A stretch of DNA of 40,284 nt from assembly GCA_903933735.1 (NCBI GenBank), contig CAIZLB010000011.1, forward strand, positions 1 to 40,284, given 5' to 3'. The notes under the pieces were generated by a model. It saw nothing but the letters and a program-made list of their open reading frames with translations. It was not told the origin of the DNA and searched no databases. This stretch comes from an uncultured bacterium (GTDB lineage Bacteria > Patescibacteriota > Minisyncoccia > Phycocordibacterales > CAIZLB01). This document shows, one piece after another, positions 15,801 through 23,454 of this stretch (the stretch's first letter is position 1; the number at the start of each line of letters is the position of its first letter). Made by a program: the position numbers and the translations under genes.

Positions 15801-16147
15801 GAGACGTATTTAAACACTGGACCTATTAAACCTTGACTATCTATATAGTTTAAGAAAAACAATACCCCCAATATCAATATAGCTATACCTATTCTCGATA
15901 AGTTTTTAGCAAAAGTATCTTGATGATGTTTTACCTCTTCAAGAATTATCGGTTCTGGTTTTTCTGTAAATGGTAGGGCGACATCGTCATCATCTATACT
16001 TTTGACCGCTTCAGTTTTTACAGGATTAATAATTGGATTTGAACTCAGATTTAGATTTTTAAATCTTTTTTCTAGATCGGTTACCCTACTATGTAGGGTT
16101 GCTAGATAAATAATAATGCCGATTACTACAATTATGATTATAAACAT
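12800..16147 (-). CDS. Giant polytopic DUF2339 membrane protein with C-terminal extracytoplasmic domains
   Basis: 1115 residues. After a first membrane helix and a short coiled coil (HSRVTDLEKRFKNL), FAKNLSRIGIAILILGVLFFLNYI opens a DUF2339-type region of about twenty hydrophobic helices. A hydrophilic part of roughly 400 residues then follows, with repeated beta-sandwich-like segments, such as SGISSRYIKLELID and VIQGSNDDVNWFNIS, that resemble discoidin/F5-8-type strands. A last helix and MKKNKHD end the protein. Elsewhere DUF2339 genes often neighbour DUF3999 genes; this looks like a fusion of the two (inference). Start at 16147: TGTTATTAT ends 6 bases before it. Role unknown, probably envelope-related. 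Confidence 0.8.
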   Translation of the reverse strand: MFIIIIVVIGIIIYLATLHSRVTDLEKRFKNLNLSSNPIINPVKTEAVKSIDDDDVALPFTEKPEPIILEEVKHHQDTFAKNLSRIGIAILILGVLFFLNYIDSQGLIGPVFKYVSGLLFGIILLSIAEYLKQKNKTHINYINLLRGGSFIIFFLTLFIGYMLFNIVSLPVTLGIVAAVLAVSIMISIQENDRLPFTLGTLGAYAVSFLVGLDTFGLGVDNLIGLMFYVLILNIAIIFISIKKDWIGSSVIGFIFTWAIFTSIMSADISKNVLFIFSTIYGLQYLIIFLMQDFKKIKIEKYNKTVILTVLNTAVYLFIFYDLIATTVLFDYVGYFVAILGVFHFVVYMLLRSITKTSDHVISLTHFVIAILIISIAVPLQFDGPLVTMMWFLEGVVLSSLSMLKDFKNKSVMYVLGFIAILSGIVHMINFGIYESVLKNGHIFLNQSYIVWFAVFLLINIVAYIWYNTVSDSEDVHFKAMINKTAFALIVIGQIMFVFLTSVEINSFGRYKIDVINKEINIQRDLDRKLEGDYDKYNYNQNYDMSKYEKQYSEINSVRKTTTFMQMLLFIFMTIIYFVFGLVNKNKTIRNMGIVTLVITSILLMTLTWETGPVYRIITFVGFGIALLIISYLYLSKNKKIDIAKAGLFLLMMTSMFLSAKTYAKVIDIKNWTDVANLKTLEISVNSNTVDNQNLYVLPVDKDIVNLSKKNDLSDIRIIDKDKNEIPYILVKSNQNTQNIQEERNDVKILENSLTRDNKRVLVIDTNREGVLYNNLYLTTDANSVNFRKKVKVFISDTFLTAGSPTWREFEQKNVIYNYTDKDNFTVEKLDINLSGISSRYIKLELIDDVDFDKNIKVNNKVSIRSAQVKYIKGENKVLGFKVKDYLSGNFVFDNLLIYKDIKLLSNIVNNDKSEIVFEGGIDVESLILKVDSDDKNFNRNTVIQGSNDDVNWFNISNTSIYRIDSPIYKGEKLNIGIPVSTYKSFKVIIQNNNNKPLNVSKTAQIKIQNTGVIFKIDNGVNVNDLKIIVGNNIELSPIYDIKSIINYFEEVTPQIVQYQGLIKNPEYVPAKNIIPFGEKNKVLLNFGLIIFIVLIGVFGFFWMKKNKHDQIDEIK

Positions 16148-16149
16148 AG

Positions 16150-16159
16150 TATAATAATA
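16150..16159. promoter_or_regulatory. Overlapping divergent -10 elements
   Basis: TATAAT at 16150-16155 (plus) ends 6 bases before the ATG at 16162. TATTAT on the minus strand (16159-16154), preceded by TGT, ends 6 bases before the ATG at 16147. The two start codons are separated by only 14 bases and the two -10 hexamers share two bases. Confidence 0.7.
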
Positions 16160-16161
16160 AC

Positions 16162-16644
16162 ATGAGTAAACTACCAATGGTATGGGAAGAATACAATTAT
16201 TTATATTATGCAAAAGATAAGAACTGGAAATGGTCCGTTGTTATAATAGCCTTAACTATTACTTTGATTTCTTTCATGTTCAGTAATATCACTTTTGGAG
16301 TACTTATCCTGGTGGCTACCGCTGTGTTATTGCTACACGCCTTTAAAGAGCCTAGTGTTATAAGATTTGAGATAAATACATCAGGAATAAGGGTAAATCA
16401 AGAATCATGGTCATTTTCAGACCTCAGGTCCTTCTGGATAGAAGACAACAGAGAGCATCATATACATTCGAGGATACTTTTTACAACAGATAAGATGGTT
16501 GATTCATTACTTATACTATTGTTACCACTAGATACCAACCATGAGCAAATACATGCCATACATGAAGAATTGGTCAAGATTTTACCCGAAGAGAGAGTTA
16601 GTGAGTCAATATTTCATAAATTACTAGAATATCTTGGTTTTTAA
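16162..16644 (+). CDS. Membrane protein with PH-like C-terminal domain
   Basis: 160 residues. Two membrane helices (about 22-39 and 44-60) are followed by a cytoplasmic domain starting VIRFEINTSGIRVNQESWSFSDLRSFWI. The strand pattern, in which a short sequence is compared with a target strand and then -FSDLRSFWI-, is typical of bacterial PH-like (YcxB/bPH) domains. Such proteins are common and uncharacterised. The gene is divergent from the DUF2339 gene with overlapping promoters, and the mRNA is expected to start at or next to the ATG. tRNA-Arg follows after 27 bases. Confidence 0.68.
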   Translation: MSKLPMVWEEYNYLYYAKDKNWKWSVVIIALTITLISFMFSNITFGVLILVATAVLLLHAFKEPSVIRFEINTSGIRVNQESWSFSDLRSFWIEDNREHHIHSRILFTTDKMVDSLLILLLPLDTNHEQIHAIHEELVKILPEERVSESIFHKLLEYLGF

Positions 16645-16671
16645 GACAAATTAAGGTATATTGTTTACATC

Positions 16672-16743
16672 GCTCCTGTCGTTCAATGGATAGGACAAGA
16701 GTTTGCGGAACTCTAGATTTAGGTTCGATTCCTAACAGGAGCA
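16672..16743 (+). tRNA. tRNA-Arg (anticodon GCG)
   Basis: A 72-base tRNA. The acceptor stem pairs GCTCCTG (16672-16678) with CAGGAGC (16736-16742), discriminator A. The D stem is GTTC/GGAC. The anticodon arm AGAGT-TTGCGGA-ACTCT gives anticodon GCG, which reads CGC and CGU arginine codons. The variable loop is 4 bases and the T arm is TTAGG-TTCGATT-CCTAA. CCA is not encoded. A G34 anticodon is unusual because bacteria normally carry ACG, edited to ICG, for this codon pair. Confidence 0.95.
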
Positions 16744-16747
16744 CAAT

Positions 16748-17884
16748 ATGTTATATGAATTTTTAACAAAATACAGAAATCTTATAATCAACTTTCTTTA
16801 CAAACACGCATTAAAACCTATATTTTTCAAGATGGATCCTGAGAATATACACGATAGGATGATTTCATCTGGTAGTTTTTTTGGTCGATTTTCTATAATA
16901 AGGAAGTTTTTCTCTATAGTATTCGATTATAAAAACCCTATTTTGAATCAAAAAGTGTTAGGTATGGACTTCATCAATCCTATAGGTCTTTCAGCTGGTT
17001 TTGATAAAAACGCTGAATTAACAGAGCTTTTACCCAGTATAGGTTTTGGTTTTATAGAAATAGGTTCCGTTACAGCTGAATATTGTGCAGGAAATCCAAA
17101 ACCGAGATTATGGCGCATGCAATTGTCAGAAAGTCTTATAGTGTATTATGGATTAAAAAATGACGGTGCAGAGAAGATTGCAAAAAGATTAGAAAATAAA
17201 AAACATCATATTCCACTTGGAATCAACATTGCCATGACAAACTGTCAAAATAATCTAGACATAAATAATGCAATTGAAGATTTTAAAAAGGCTTTTGATA
17301 TCATGAAATCCCATGCGGACTATATAACAATAAATATTTCTTGCCCCAATGCCCTAGGGGGTCAACCATTTATCAAACCTGAAAACTTAGAAAATCTATT
17401 AAATATTTTAGACAAAGTCGAAACAGATAAACCTAGATTCATCAAACTATCACCTGATTTACAAAAAGAAGAGATAGATATTATCTTAAATATACTTAAA
17501 AACCATAAAATACAAGGAATAATCTGTAGCAATCTGACAAAAAATAGGGATAATAAAAAAATTCACCAAAATGAAAATAATATTACTGATAAAGGCGGTA
17601 TCAGTGGAAAAGTTGTTCGTGATCTTTCGGATGATTTATTAAAATATATTTACCAAAGAGAAGGAAAAAGGTTTGTACTCATAGGTGTTGGTGGAATATT
17701 CGAAGCCAAAGATGTTTACAAAAAGATACGAAACGGTGCTTCTCTTGTTCAACTTATAACTGGTATGATATTTGAAGGCCCTAGTCTTATAAGTAATCTA
17801 AATCAAGATCTGGCCTATATGTTAAAAAAAGATGGCTTTAAGAACATAAAGGAGGCTATAGGTATAGATGCTAATCGAGATTAA
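16748..17884 (+). CDS. pyrD: Dihydroorotate dehydrogenase, class 2-like with a catalytic-site Cys
   Basis: 378 residues. The enzyme oxidises dihydroorotate to orotate in pyrimidine synthesis. An N-terminal amphipathic extension of about 60 residues, then INPIGLSAGFDKNAE, FGFIEIGSVTAE and GNPKPRLWRM, follow the membrane-associated, quinone-using class 2. FMN-site segments IKLSPDL, GGISGKVVRDLS and IGVGGIFEAKDVYKKI are present. The catalytic loop reads NISCPNALGG with Cys199, whereas class 2 enzymes have Ser there (NISSPNTPG) and class 1 enzymes have Cys. It is therefore a mixed type. No other pyrimidine genes are nearby. The start lies 4 bases after tRNA-Arg, so it may be cotranscribed with the tRNA. 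Confidence 0.9.
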   Translation: MLYEFLTKYRNLIINFLYKHALKPIFFKMDPENIHDRMISSGSFFGRFSIIRKFFSIVFDYKNPILNQKVLGMDFINPIGLSAGFDKNAELTELLPSIGFGFIEIGSVTAEYCAGNPKPRLWRMQLSESLIVYYGLKNDGAEKIAKRLENKKHHIPLGINIAMTNCQNNLDINNAIEDFKKAFDIMKSHADYITINISCPNALGGQPFIKPENLENLLNILDKVETDKPRFIKLSPDLQKEEIDIILNILKNHKIQGIICSNLTKNRDNKKIHQNENNITDKGGISGKVVRDLSDDLLKYIYQREGKRFVLIGVGGIFEAKDVYKKIRNGASLVQLITGMIFEGPSLISNLNQDLAYMLKKDGFKNIKEAIGIDANRD

Positions 17885-17905
17885 TATGTTATTATATTAA
17901 TCAAT

Positions 17906-18550
17906 ATGAAAGGAAAACTAATACTAATCAGACATCAAGAATCCAGATGGAATAAACTAGGATTCTGGACAGGTCTTAGAGATATAATATTAACAGAAGA
18001 CGGCTGTAAAAAAGCTGAGGAGGTCGGACTATTTTTAAAAAAATACATGTCAGACAATGCTATATCATCTATAGATAATGCTTTTGCATCTATGGAGGTT
18101 CGCAGTATTGAGACCTTGGCACTTATACTAAACTCTTGTGAACTATACAATGTACCAACAAAACACGCTGCTGAGTTAAACGAGAGAGATTATGGAGATT
18201 ATACAGGAAAAGACAAATGGCAAATGGAAAAAGAATTGGGAGAAGATGAGTTTCAAAAAGTTCGTCGAGGATGGGATAAAGTACCACCAAACGGTGAATC
18301 CTTGGAGATGGTTTACAATAGGTCTGTACCCTATTTTCAAAAAGAAGTTTTACCTTTACTGGATCAGGGTAAAAATGTATTAATAGTTGCACATGGTAAT
18401 TCACTTAGATCATTATTAAAATACATAGAAAATATTTCTAATGAAGATATTGCAAACATAGAATTCGCCTTTAACGAGTTTGTTGTTTTTGACTTAGGCA
18501 ATGAGGGAAAGTCTATAAAAAAAGATTTACAAATGATGTATCTAGCTTAA
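17906..18550 (+). CDS. gpmA: 2,3-bisphosphoglycerate-dependent phosphoglycerate mutase
   Basis: 214 residues. It interconverts 3- and 2-phosphoglycerate in glycolysis through a phospho-His. Visible: the phosphohistidine region LILIRHQESRWNKLGFWTG (His10), the second arginine segment ASMEVRSIETLALIL, ELNERDYGDYTGKDK with the acid/base Glu, RRGWDKVPPNGESLEMV, and LIVAHGNSLRSLLKYI with the second His. The usual RHGES reads RHQES here. The length is somewhat shorter than E. coli GpmA (about 250). TATATT or TATTAT lies 7-10 bases before the ATG. Confidence 0.88.
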   Translation: MKGKLILIRHQESRWNKLGFWTGLRDIILTEDGCKKAEEVGLFLKKYMSDNAISSIDNAFASMEVRSIETLALILNSCELYNVPTKHAAELNERDYGDYTGKDKWQMEKELGEDEFQKVRRGWDKVPPNGESLEMVYNRSVPYFQKEVLPLLDQGKNVLIVAHGNSLRSLLKYIENISNEDIANIEFAFNEFVVFDLGNEGKSIKKDLQMMYLA

Positions 18551-18577
18551 TAAATAATATGTTATAATCGGAGATAT

Positions 18578-18985
18578 ATGTATATACTAAAAAAAATAAA
18601 TCATTATTTTGATAAATTGGAAGATAATATAAGAGGTGCATTAAGTCATGTGCCTATAATATATGCGATATTTGGTGGTTTTGCAGTTATCATGTTCTGG
18701 AGAGCTGTATGGGAAAGTATAGATATATTATGGAAATCTGATAATGAGTTTTTTCGATGGTTCTTTTATCCTCCAATATCTTTAGTATTTTCTATAATAA
18801 TACTGCTCATGATAGGCCTTATGGTATCAACTTTTATAGGCCATAGGATAATCATGTCGGGATTGAAAAATGAAAAGAAAGTGGAAGAAAGGGCTGAAGA
18901 AATGATAAAAGAAGAGGAGATCACATTGGCACATGTCATGACTGAAATTAAAAAAATAAGATCAGATATAGAAAATAAAAAATAA
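18578..18985 (+). CDS. Two-helix membrane protein with charged C-terminal tail
   Basis: 135 residues. Two hydrophobic segments (about 26-46 and 66-88) with a short loop (DNEFFRWFFYPPI) are followed by a long charged helical tail (KNEKKVEERAEEMIKEEE) likely to form a cytoplasmic coiled coil. Family unknown. TATAAT lies 9 bases before the ATG. The bases between contain GGAG, one of the few Shine-Dalgarno-like strings in this window. It heads a run of three closely spaced membrane-protein genes (gaps of 2 and 5 bases). Confidence 0.6.
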   Translation: MYILKKINHYFDKLEDNIRGALSHVPIIYAIFGGFAVIMFWRAVWESIDILWKSDNEFFRWFFYPPISLVFSIIILLMIGLMVSTFIGHRIIMSGLKNEKKVEERAEEMIKEEEITLAHVMTEIKKIRSDIENKK

Positions 18986-18987
18986 CC

Positions 18988-19191
18988 ATGATAGATATAA
19001 CTTTAAACCAATCATTATTATTAATAACAGTATTATTTTTACTTGGATATTGGATTGGTATTTTTCTTTTAACATATCACCTTATACGTTTTGGTGTGGG
19101 AAGACAACCTAGAATTATAGCCTTTATTATGATAATCGGTTCCGTTATTTTAACGACTATAAGTATGATGTTATCATTAACCATAAAATAA
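18988..19191 (+). CDS. Small two-helix membrane protein (67 aa)
   Basis: Two hydrophobic segments (about 8-32 and 43-65) joined by a short basic loop (RFGVGRQPR). No family is recognised. It starts 2 bases after the upstream gene and ends 5 bases before the PH-domain gene, so it is surely cotranscribed with both and may form a small membrane complex with them (inference from spacing). Confidence 0.6.
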   Translation: MIDITLNQSLLLITVLFLLGYWIGIFLLTYHLIRFGVGRQPRIIAFIMIIGSVILTTISMMLSLTIK

Positions 19192-19196
19192 ACCTT

Positions 19197-19805
19197 ATGA
19201 ACAAAGAAGAAACAAAAAATATTATTAGCATAAAAGAAATAAGTCGAGGTTGGCTTGATTCTCTGTTTAGTTCACATATAAATTTTGAAGATAAAAGAGA
19301 AAATGAAAGGATAATAGTTTTCACTCGTCGACATTGGTTTGTTTTACTTACCACTGTCGCTGGAGGATTTTTGATGAGCTTATTACCTTTTGTACTTGTT
19401 ATATTAGGTGCAGAAATATTGGTTCAATATAATCTATCTGCAATTTTTACACTGTTCTGGAGTCTTTATATAATGTCTGTGTGGTATTTTATTTTCTATC
19501 AACTTACTATGTATGTACTTGATACATGGATAGTTACCAATCAAAGAGTTATAGATATAATGCAGATAAGATTTTTTAGCCGCAAAGTTTCAGAGTTAAA
19601 TCTTGAATCAATACAAGATATATCAGTAAATACCACTGGAATTATTCAGTCATATTTTAATTTTGGAAATGTAGAAATACAAACAGCTGCCGCTGCCCAA
19701 AGATTCTTATTTGAAGAAGTGCCACACCCACTTGATATAAAAGACAAGATCATGGAGGCGGCCAATGATATAGAGAATACTTCGATATATGAGATTAAGA
19801 AATAA
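19197..19805 (+). CDS. Membrane PH-domain (bPH2, YdbS-like) protein
   Basis: 202 residues. A hydrophilic N-terminal part leads to two membrane helices (about 49-76 and 82-103), then a bPH2 domain. The domain pattern is DTWIVTNQRVIDI, FFSRKVSELNLESIQDI and FNFGNVEIQTA, which is diagnostic of YdbS/YdbT-like proteins. The family is widespread in Gram-positive bacteria and patescibacteria with no settled role. It is the last gene of the three-gene run from 18578 and is followed by a two-way terminator. Confidence 0.8.
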   Translation: MNKEETKNIISIKEISRGWLDSLFSSHINFEDKRENERIIVFTRRHWFVLLTTVAGGFLMSLLPFVLVILGAEILVQYNLSAIFTLFWSLYIMSVWYFIFYQLTMYVLDTWIVTNQRVIDIMQIRFFSRKVSELNLESIQDISVNTTGIIQSYFNFGNVEIQTAAAAQRFLFEEVPHPLDIKDKIMEAANDIENTSIYEIKK

Positions 19806-19836
19806 TAAACCTTCGTAAAAGCTCAAATAAAAAAAC

Positions 19837-19866
19837 AACTTAACGAAAAAGTTAAGTTATTTTTTT
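19837..19866. terminator. Bidirectional terminator between 19805 and rpsT
   Basis: AACTTAAC (19837-19844) and GTTAAGTT (19851-19858) pair around GAAAAA. There is an A run before and a T run after, so it serves both converging genes. Confidence 0.88.
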
Positions 19867-19884
19867 ATTTTCACTTTAGGAAAA

Positions 19885-20154
19885 TTATTTTAGAGATGCT
19901 TTTTTTACGAAAGCATTTAATCTTGATTTCTTTCTTGATGCTGTATTATCTTTTATAGTATTTCCTTTAGCAGCTTTATCTAGCGCACTAAAAGCTTTTG
20001 GAAGTAAAGCATTTGCTTCTTTAACTTTACCTTCTTTAACTAGTTTTTTAACAGTTTTAACAGTATCTTCAACTTTTTTCTTTCGTCTTAAGTTAAATAC
20101 TTTCTTTTTCTCTCCTTGTTTTAAAGCTTTTTTAGCTGATTTTGTTATTGGCAT
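19885..20154 (-). CDS. rpsT: Ribosomal protein bS20
   Basis: 89 residues, normal length. bS20 binds 16S rRNA in the 30S subunit body. It opens with MPITKSAKKALKQGEKKK, continues with two long basic helices (TVKKLVKEGKVKEANALL) and ends KGNTIKDNTASRKKSRLNAF, the conserved S20 C-terminal stretch of which ASRKKSRLN is diagnostic. It begins 22 bases after the end of fusA on the same strand and is probably read through from it. The 5' side lacks a Shine-Dalgarno sequence. Confidence 0.95.
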   Translation of the reverse strand: MPITKSAKKALKQGEKKKVFNLRRKKKVEDTVKTVKKLVKEGKVKEANALLPKAFSALDKAAKGNTIKDNTASRKKSRLNAFVKKASLK

Positions 20155-20176
20155 ATTTATGTTTATATTATATTAA

Positions 20177-22318
20177 TTATTTTCTAGAGTCAATTATTTG
20201 TTTTTCTACGTTTGGTGGTACTATATCGTATTTTGCGAATTCCATAGTATTTGAACCACGACCCTCTGTCATAGAACGAAGTTGAGTGGTGTAACCAAAC
20301 ATCTCTGAAAGTGGAACTAGAGCTCTTATAACCTTAACAAGACCTCTATCTTCCATACCTTCTATCTGACCTCTCTTTGATGAAAGTGAACCAGTAACGT
20401 CACCCATGAATTTCTCAGGGACAACAACCTCTACTTTCATAATAGGTTCAAGTATGACTGGTCTAGCACGTTTAGCACCTTCTTGGAAGGCTTGTGATGC
20501 AGCAATCTTGTAAGCGATCTCAGATGAGTCAACATCATGATATGATCCAAAAGTAAGTTCACATGATACATTTGTCATAGGGAATCCTGCAACAATACCA
20601 CGATCCATAGCTTCTCTTACACCCTTCTGTACAGCAGGGATAAATTCTGTAGGAATAATACCTCCTTTAATAGAATCGATAAATTCATAACCAGCTTCTC
20701 TGTGAACATTTTTAGGAACTTTAGCTCCTTCAACTAGATCTTCAAGTGGCTTAAGAGTGATACGTACATGACCGTATTGACCCTTACCTCCTGATTGTTT
20801 AGCATACTTATGTTCAGCTTCAGCTGTGCCTGTGATAGTCTCTCTATAGGCTACTTGTGGTGCTCCAACGTTGGCTTCAACATTGAACTCTCTTTTCATA
20901 CGATCGATCATAATCTCAAGATGAAGTTCACCCATACCAGCGATAAGAGTTTGACCTGTTTCTGGATTTGAAGTAACACGGAAAGTTGGATCTTCATCAC
21001 CTAGTTTTTTCAAAGCTATACCCATCTTCTCTTGATCAGCTTTTGTTTTAGGTTCGATGAATAGAGACACAACAGGTTCAGCAAATACGATCGGTTCAAG
21101 GATAATAGGATGTGCTTCATCACAGAATGTGTGCGATGTAAGGGCTTCTTTAAGTCCTACAGCAGCAGCAATCTCTCCAGCATATACTTTCTTAACTTCT
21201 TCTCTTTTATTTGCCTGTAGACGAACTATACGTCCAAGTCTTTCTTTGTTTCCAGTTGTTGAGTTATATATATATGATCCTGCTTCTATAGTTCCTGAAT
21301 AAACACGGAAGAATGTAAGCTGTCCAACGAATGGATCTGTTTGTAGTTTAAAAGCAAGAGCAGAAAAAGGTTCTGTGTCAGATGCTTCTCTTACTATATC
21401 CTCTCCTGTTTCTGGGTCTGTACCTTTTATTGGTGGTACATCAAGAGGTGATGGAAGATAATCAACAACAGCATCAAGTACAAGTTGTACTCCTTTATTT
21501 TTTAAAGCTGTACCTGTAAACACTGGGAACAATTTGTTTGTTAGAGTTCCTTTTCTTATAGCTTTCTTTATCTGATCTATAGTAAATTCTCCTCCTTCAA
21601 GATAAGTATTCATCATCTCATCATCTTGAGATGCAGCAGCTTCAACAAGTTCTGCTCTGTATTTTGTAGCATCAGCTAAGAATTCTGCAGGTATCTCGGC
21701 TTCTATAACTTTATTACCCATCTCTCCTTCAAAGGTATAAGATTTCATTTTCAAAAGATCGATAACACCTTTCATATTTTCTTCTTCTCCCATAGGTATT
21801 TGCATACGAATAGCATTTTTATTCAATCTATCTGTTATAGATTTAAATGATTTTTCAAATGATCCACCTGTACGGTCCAGTTTATTTATAAAACAGATAC
21901 GAGGAACATGATATTTGTCAGCTTGACGCCACACAGTTTCTGATTGAGGTTCTACTCCGGCAACACCGTCGAAAACAGTAACAGCACCATCAAGAACTTT
22001 AAGAGATCTTTCCACTTCCACAGTAAAGTCAACGTGACCAGGTGTATCGATGATGTTGAATCTATGCATCATTGATTTGTCTGTACCCATGTATGTAGGA
22101 TTCCAAAAACAAGTTATGGCCGCGGCTGTAATAGTAATACCTCTTTCTTTCTCTTGTTCCATCCAGTCTGTTACAGCTTCACCTTCATGAACTTCACCTA
22201 TCTTATGTGACATACCTGTATAATAAAGTATACGTTCTGATGTAGTTGTTTTACCTGCATCGATATGGGCAATAATACCGAAGTTTCTTGTTTTTTCTAA
22301 TGGATAATCACGTTGCAT
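20177..22318 (-). CDS. fusA: Elongation factor G
   Basis: 713 residues, full length. EF-G is the GTPase that drives translocation on the ribosome. The G1 motif [18 protein letters not shown]3 DTPGHVDFT, and G4 NKLDRTG are intact. Domains II-V follow, including [16 protein letters not shown] and [18 protein letters not shown], and the domain IV tip region GGKGQYGHV. Unusually, it is not next to rpsG: about 4 kb of accessory genes and a terminator separate them, so it uses its own promoter (TGCTATAGT at 22419-22411). Confidence 0.97.
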   Translation of the reverse strand: MQRDYPLEKTRNFGIIAHIDAGKTTTSERILYYTGMSHKIGEVHEGEAVTDWMEQEKERGITITAAAITCFWNPTYMGTDKSMMHRFNIIDTPGHVDFTVEVERSLKVLDGAVTVFDGVAGVEPQSETVWRQADKYHVPRICFINKLDRTGGSFEKSFKSITDRLNKNAIRMQIPMGEEENMKGVIDLLKMKSYTFEGEMGNKVIEAEIPAEFLADATKYRAELVEAAASQDDEMMNTYLEGGEFTIDQIKKAIRKGTLTNKLFPVFTGTALKNKGVQLVLDAVVDYLPSPLDVPPIKGTDPETGEDIVREASDTEPFSALAFKLQTDPFVGQLTFFRVYSGTIEAGSYIYNSTTGNKERLGRIVRLQANKREEVKKVYAGEIAAAVGLKEALTSHTFCDEAHPIILEPIVFAEPVVSLFIEPKTKADQEKMGIALKKLGDEDPTFRVTSNPETGQTLIAGMGELHLEIMIDRMKREFNVEANVGAPQVAYRETITGTAEAEHKYAKQSGGKGQYGHVRITLKPLEDLVEGAKVPKNVHREAGYEFIDSIKGGIIPTEFIPAVQKGVREAMDRGIVAGFPMTNVSCELTFGSYHDVDSSEIAYKIAASQAFQEGAKRARPVILEPIMKVEVVVPEKFMGDVTGSLSSKRGQIEGMEDRGLVKVIRALVPLSEMFGYTTQLRSMTEGRGSNTMEFAKYDIVPPNVEKQIIDSRK

Positions 22319-22419
22319 AAAATTTTGTGTGTTTATATTTATATATTTTTATTTTTGTTAAATGTGATGACTTTCGCGAGTTTAATAAGAAAATCAAAAC
22401 TTATCCGTGTACTATAGCA
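22319..22419 (-). promoter_or_regulatory. fusA promoter and long leader
   Basis: The extended -10 TGCTATAGT (22419-22411) predicts a leader of about 85 bases, much longer than for most genes here. The last 50 bases are very A-rich (TAAAAATATATAAATATAAA), without Shine-Dalgarno sequence. No strong hairpin is visible. No -35 of consensus form is seen. Confidence 0.5.
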
Positions 22420-22497
22420 TGGATTGGTGGAGATTTCTAGGGGGTTTTGATAGGTTTGGGGTATGAAACCTTAATCTAATCAGAAACAACTTACCCC

Positions 22498-22773
22498 CTA
22501 CTTCTTATAGCTAAATAGCATTAACCCGATGGTTATGACATTAACTATCTCCCAAGTGCTTCTATCAAGGAAAATAGGTATTATTGGGTTATATAATATA
22601 GCCACAGAAACAAAAATCCACCCTAATTTCTCTTTATTTGATTTAAAATATCCGCTTGCTATGTATGATGAGGATATCGTTACAACCCATTTTAAAATCT
22701 GATAATAACCGTAAGGATTATTCAGTAAGGCGATTGCGAGTAGTATAGAACAAATGATTTTAAGTTTTTTCAT
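22498..22773 (-). CDS. DUF6804-like small membrane protein
   Basis: 91 residues with three to four hydrophobic helices. The segments LLNNPYGYYQILKWVVTISSSYIA and ILYNPIIPIFLDRSTWEIVNVITI match the pattern of the DUF6804 family; key strings are NPYGYYQILKW and NPIIPIFLDRSTW. Function unknown. It follows the next gene by 1 base, so they form one operon with the gene at 23082. This trio lies within the block that separates fusA from rpsG. Confidence 0.7.
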   Translation of the reverse strand: MKKLKIICSILLAIALLNNPYGYYQILKWVVTISSSYIASGYFKSNKEKLGWIFVSVAILYNPIIPIFLDRSTWEIVNVITIGLMLFSYKK

Positions 22774-22774
22774 A

Positions 22775-23080
22775 TCAATTTAAGGTTACGACAAAATATA
22801 TTAACAATAATGATAAAATCATACTAAAAACTATATAGATATTACTTTCCTGTAACTTATCCAAGTATTTTGTAATTTTTTGATAAAAATACCCTGTAGT
22901 AAACAATGATGCAAACATTGAGACCAAAATAAGTATACCTTCACCGTCTTCATTTAAACCCAAGGTATTTGAGTTAACAAATGATTCACCAAGATGGATA
23001 AAAATCGCAAAAAAACCTAAAAAACAAATGATGATTATAAGACCATTGAGTAAAGATCTAATAATGGTAATTGTTTTCAT
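22775..23080 (-). CDS. Small membrane protein (101 aa)
   Basis: Three hydrophobic segments (about 5-30, 48-68 and 80-98) with an acidic loop (GLNEDGEGI). No family is recognised. An upstream in-frame start at 23110 would overlap the previous gene, so the Met at 23080 (MKTITIIRS) is preferred. It abuts both neighbours: the upstream stop is 1 base away and the DUF6804-like gene starts 1 base after its stop. The three are therefore very probably a single transcript. Confidence 0.6.
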   Translation of the reverse strand: MKTITIIRSLLNGLIIIICFLGFFAIFIHLGESFVNSNTLGLNEDGEGILILVSMFASLFTTGYFYQKITKYLDKLQESNIYIVFSMILSLLLIYFVVTLN

Positions 23081-23081
23081 A

Positions 23082-23288
23082 TTAATTTGTATTAGATTTA
23101 ATCCACTCATCTACTTTAATCTCCATTTTTTCTTCAGCTTCTTTTTCAGTTCTACCCCATACATTACCAAAATCAACGGTAATCTTTCCAACTTTATATT
23201 TTGAAATAAAACAAATTGCCATAAATCTGTTTATACCAACTGATGGTATAAGTTCTTGGGTTTTAATTTGATATTCATATTGATTCAT
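23082..23288 (-). CDS. Hypothetical small protein (68 aa)
   Basis: A short soluble protein, MNQYEYQIKTQELIP at the start and TEKEAEEKMEIKVDEWIKSN at the end, with a predicted beta-beta-beta-alpha order (DFGNVWGRTEKEAEEKM). It resembles small HicB-like or DUF1508-like folds only in outline, so no function is assigned. The start at 23288 is set by the extended -10 TGCTATAAT, which ends 8 bases upstream. It is the first gene of a three-gene operon with two small membrane proteins. Confidence 0.55.
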   Translation of the reverse strand: MNQYEYQIKTQELIPSVGINRFMAICFISKYKVGKITVDFGNVWGRTEKEAEEKMEIKVDEWIKSNTN

Positions 23289-23454
23289 TAATAACAATTA
23301 TAGCACCAGTAGAGAGAAAACTAAATATTGTAAACCTTATACCCAAACCTAATATTCCCCTAACTTTATAAAGTTTTCCAAATTTACCCCATACATATAA
23401 AGTTACAATTACTGACGTGTAACATAGAAACCTATTACAGGAACGAGTTATTTA

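Noticed and set aside
23362-23375. 14-bp palindrome AACTTTATAAAGTT upstream of the 23288 gene
   Set aside because: Made only of simple AT-rich bases, about 75 bases from the promoter, with no second copy; too weak to call an operator.
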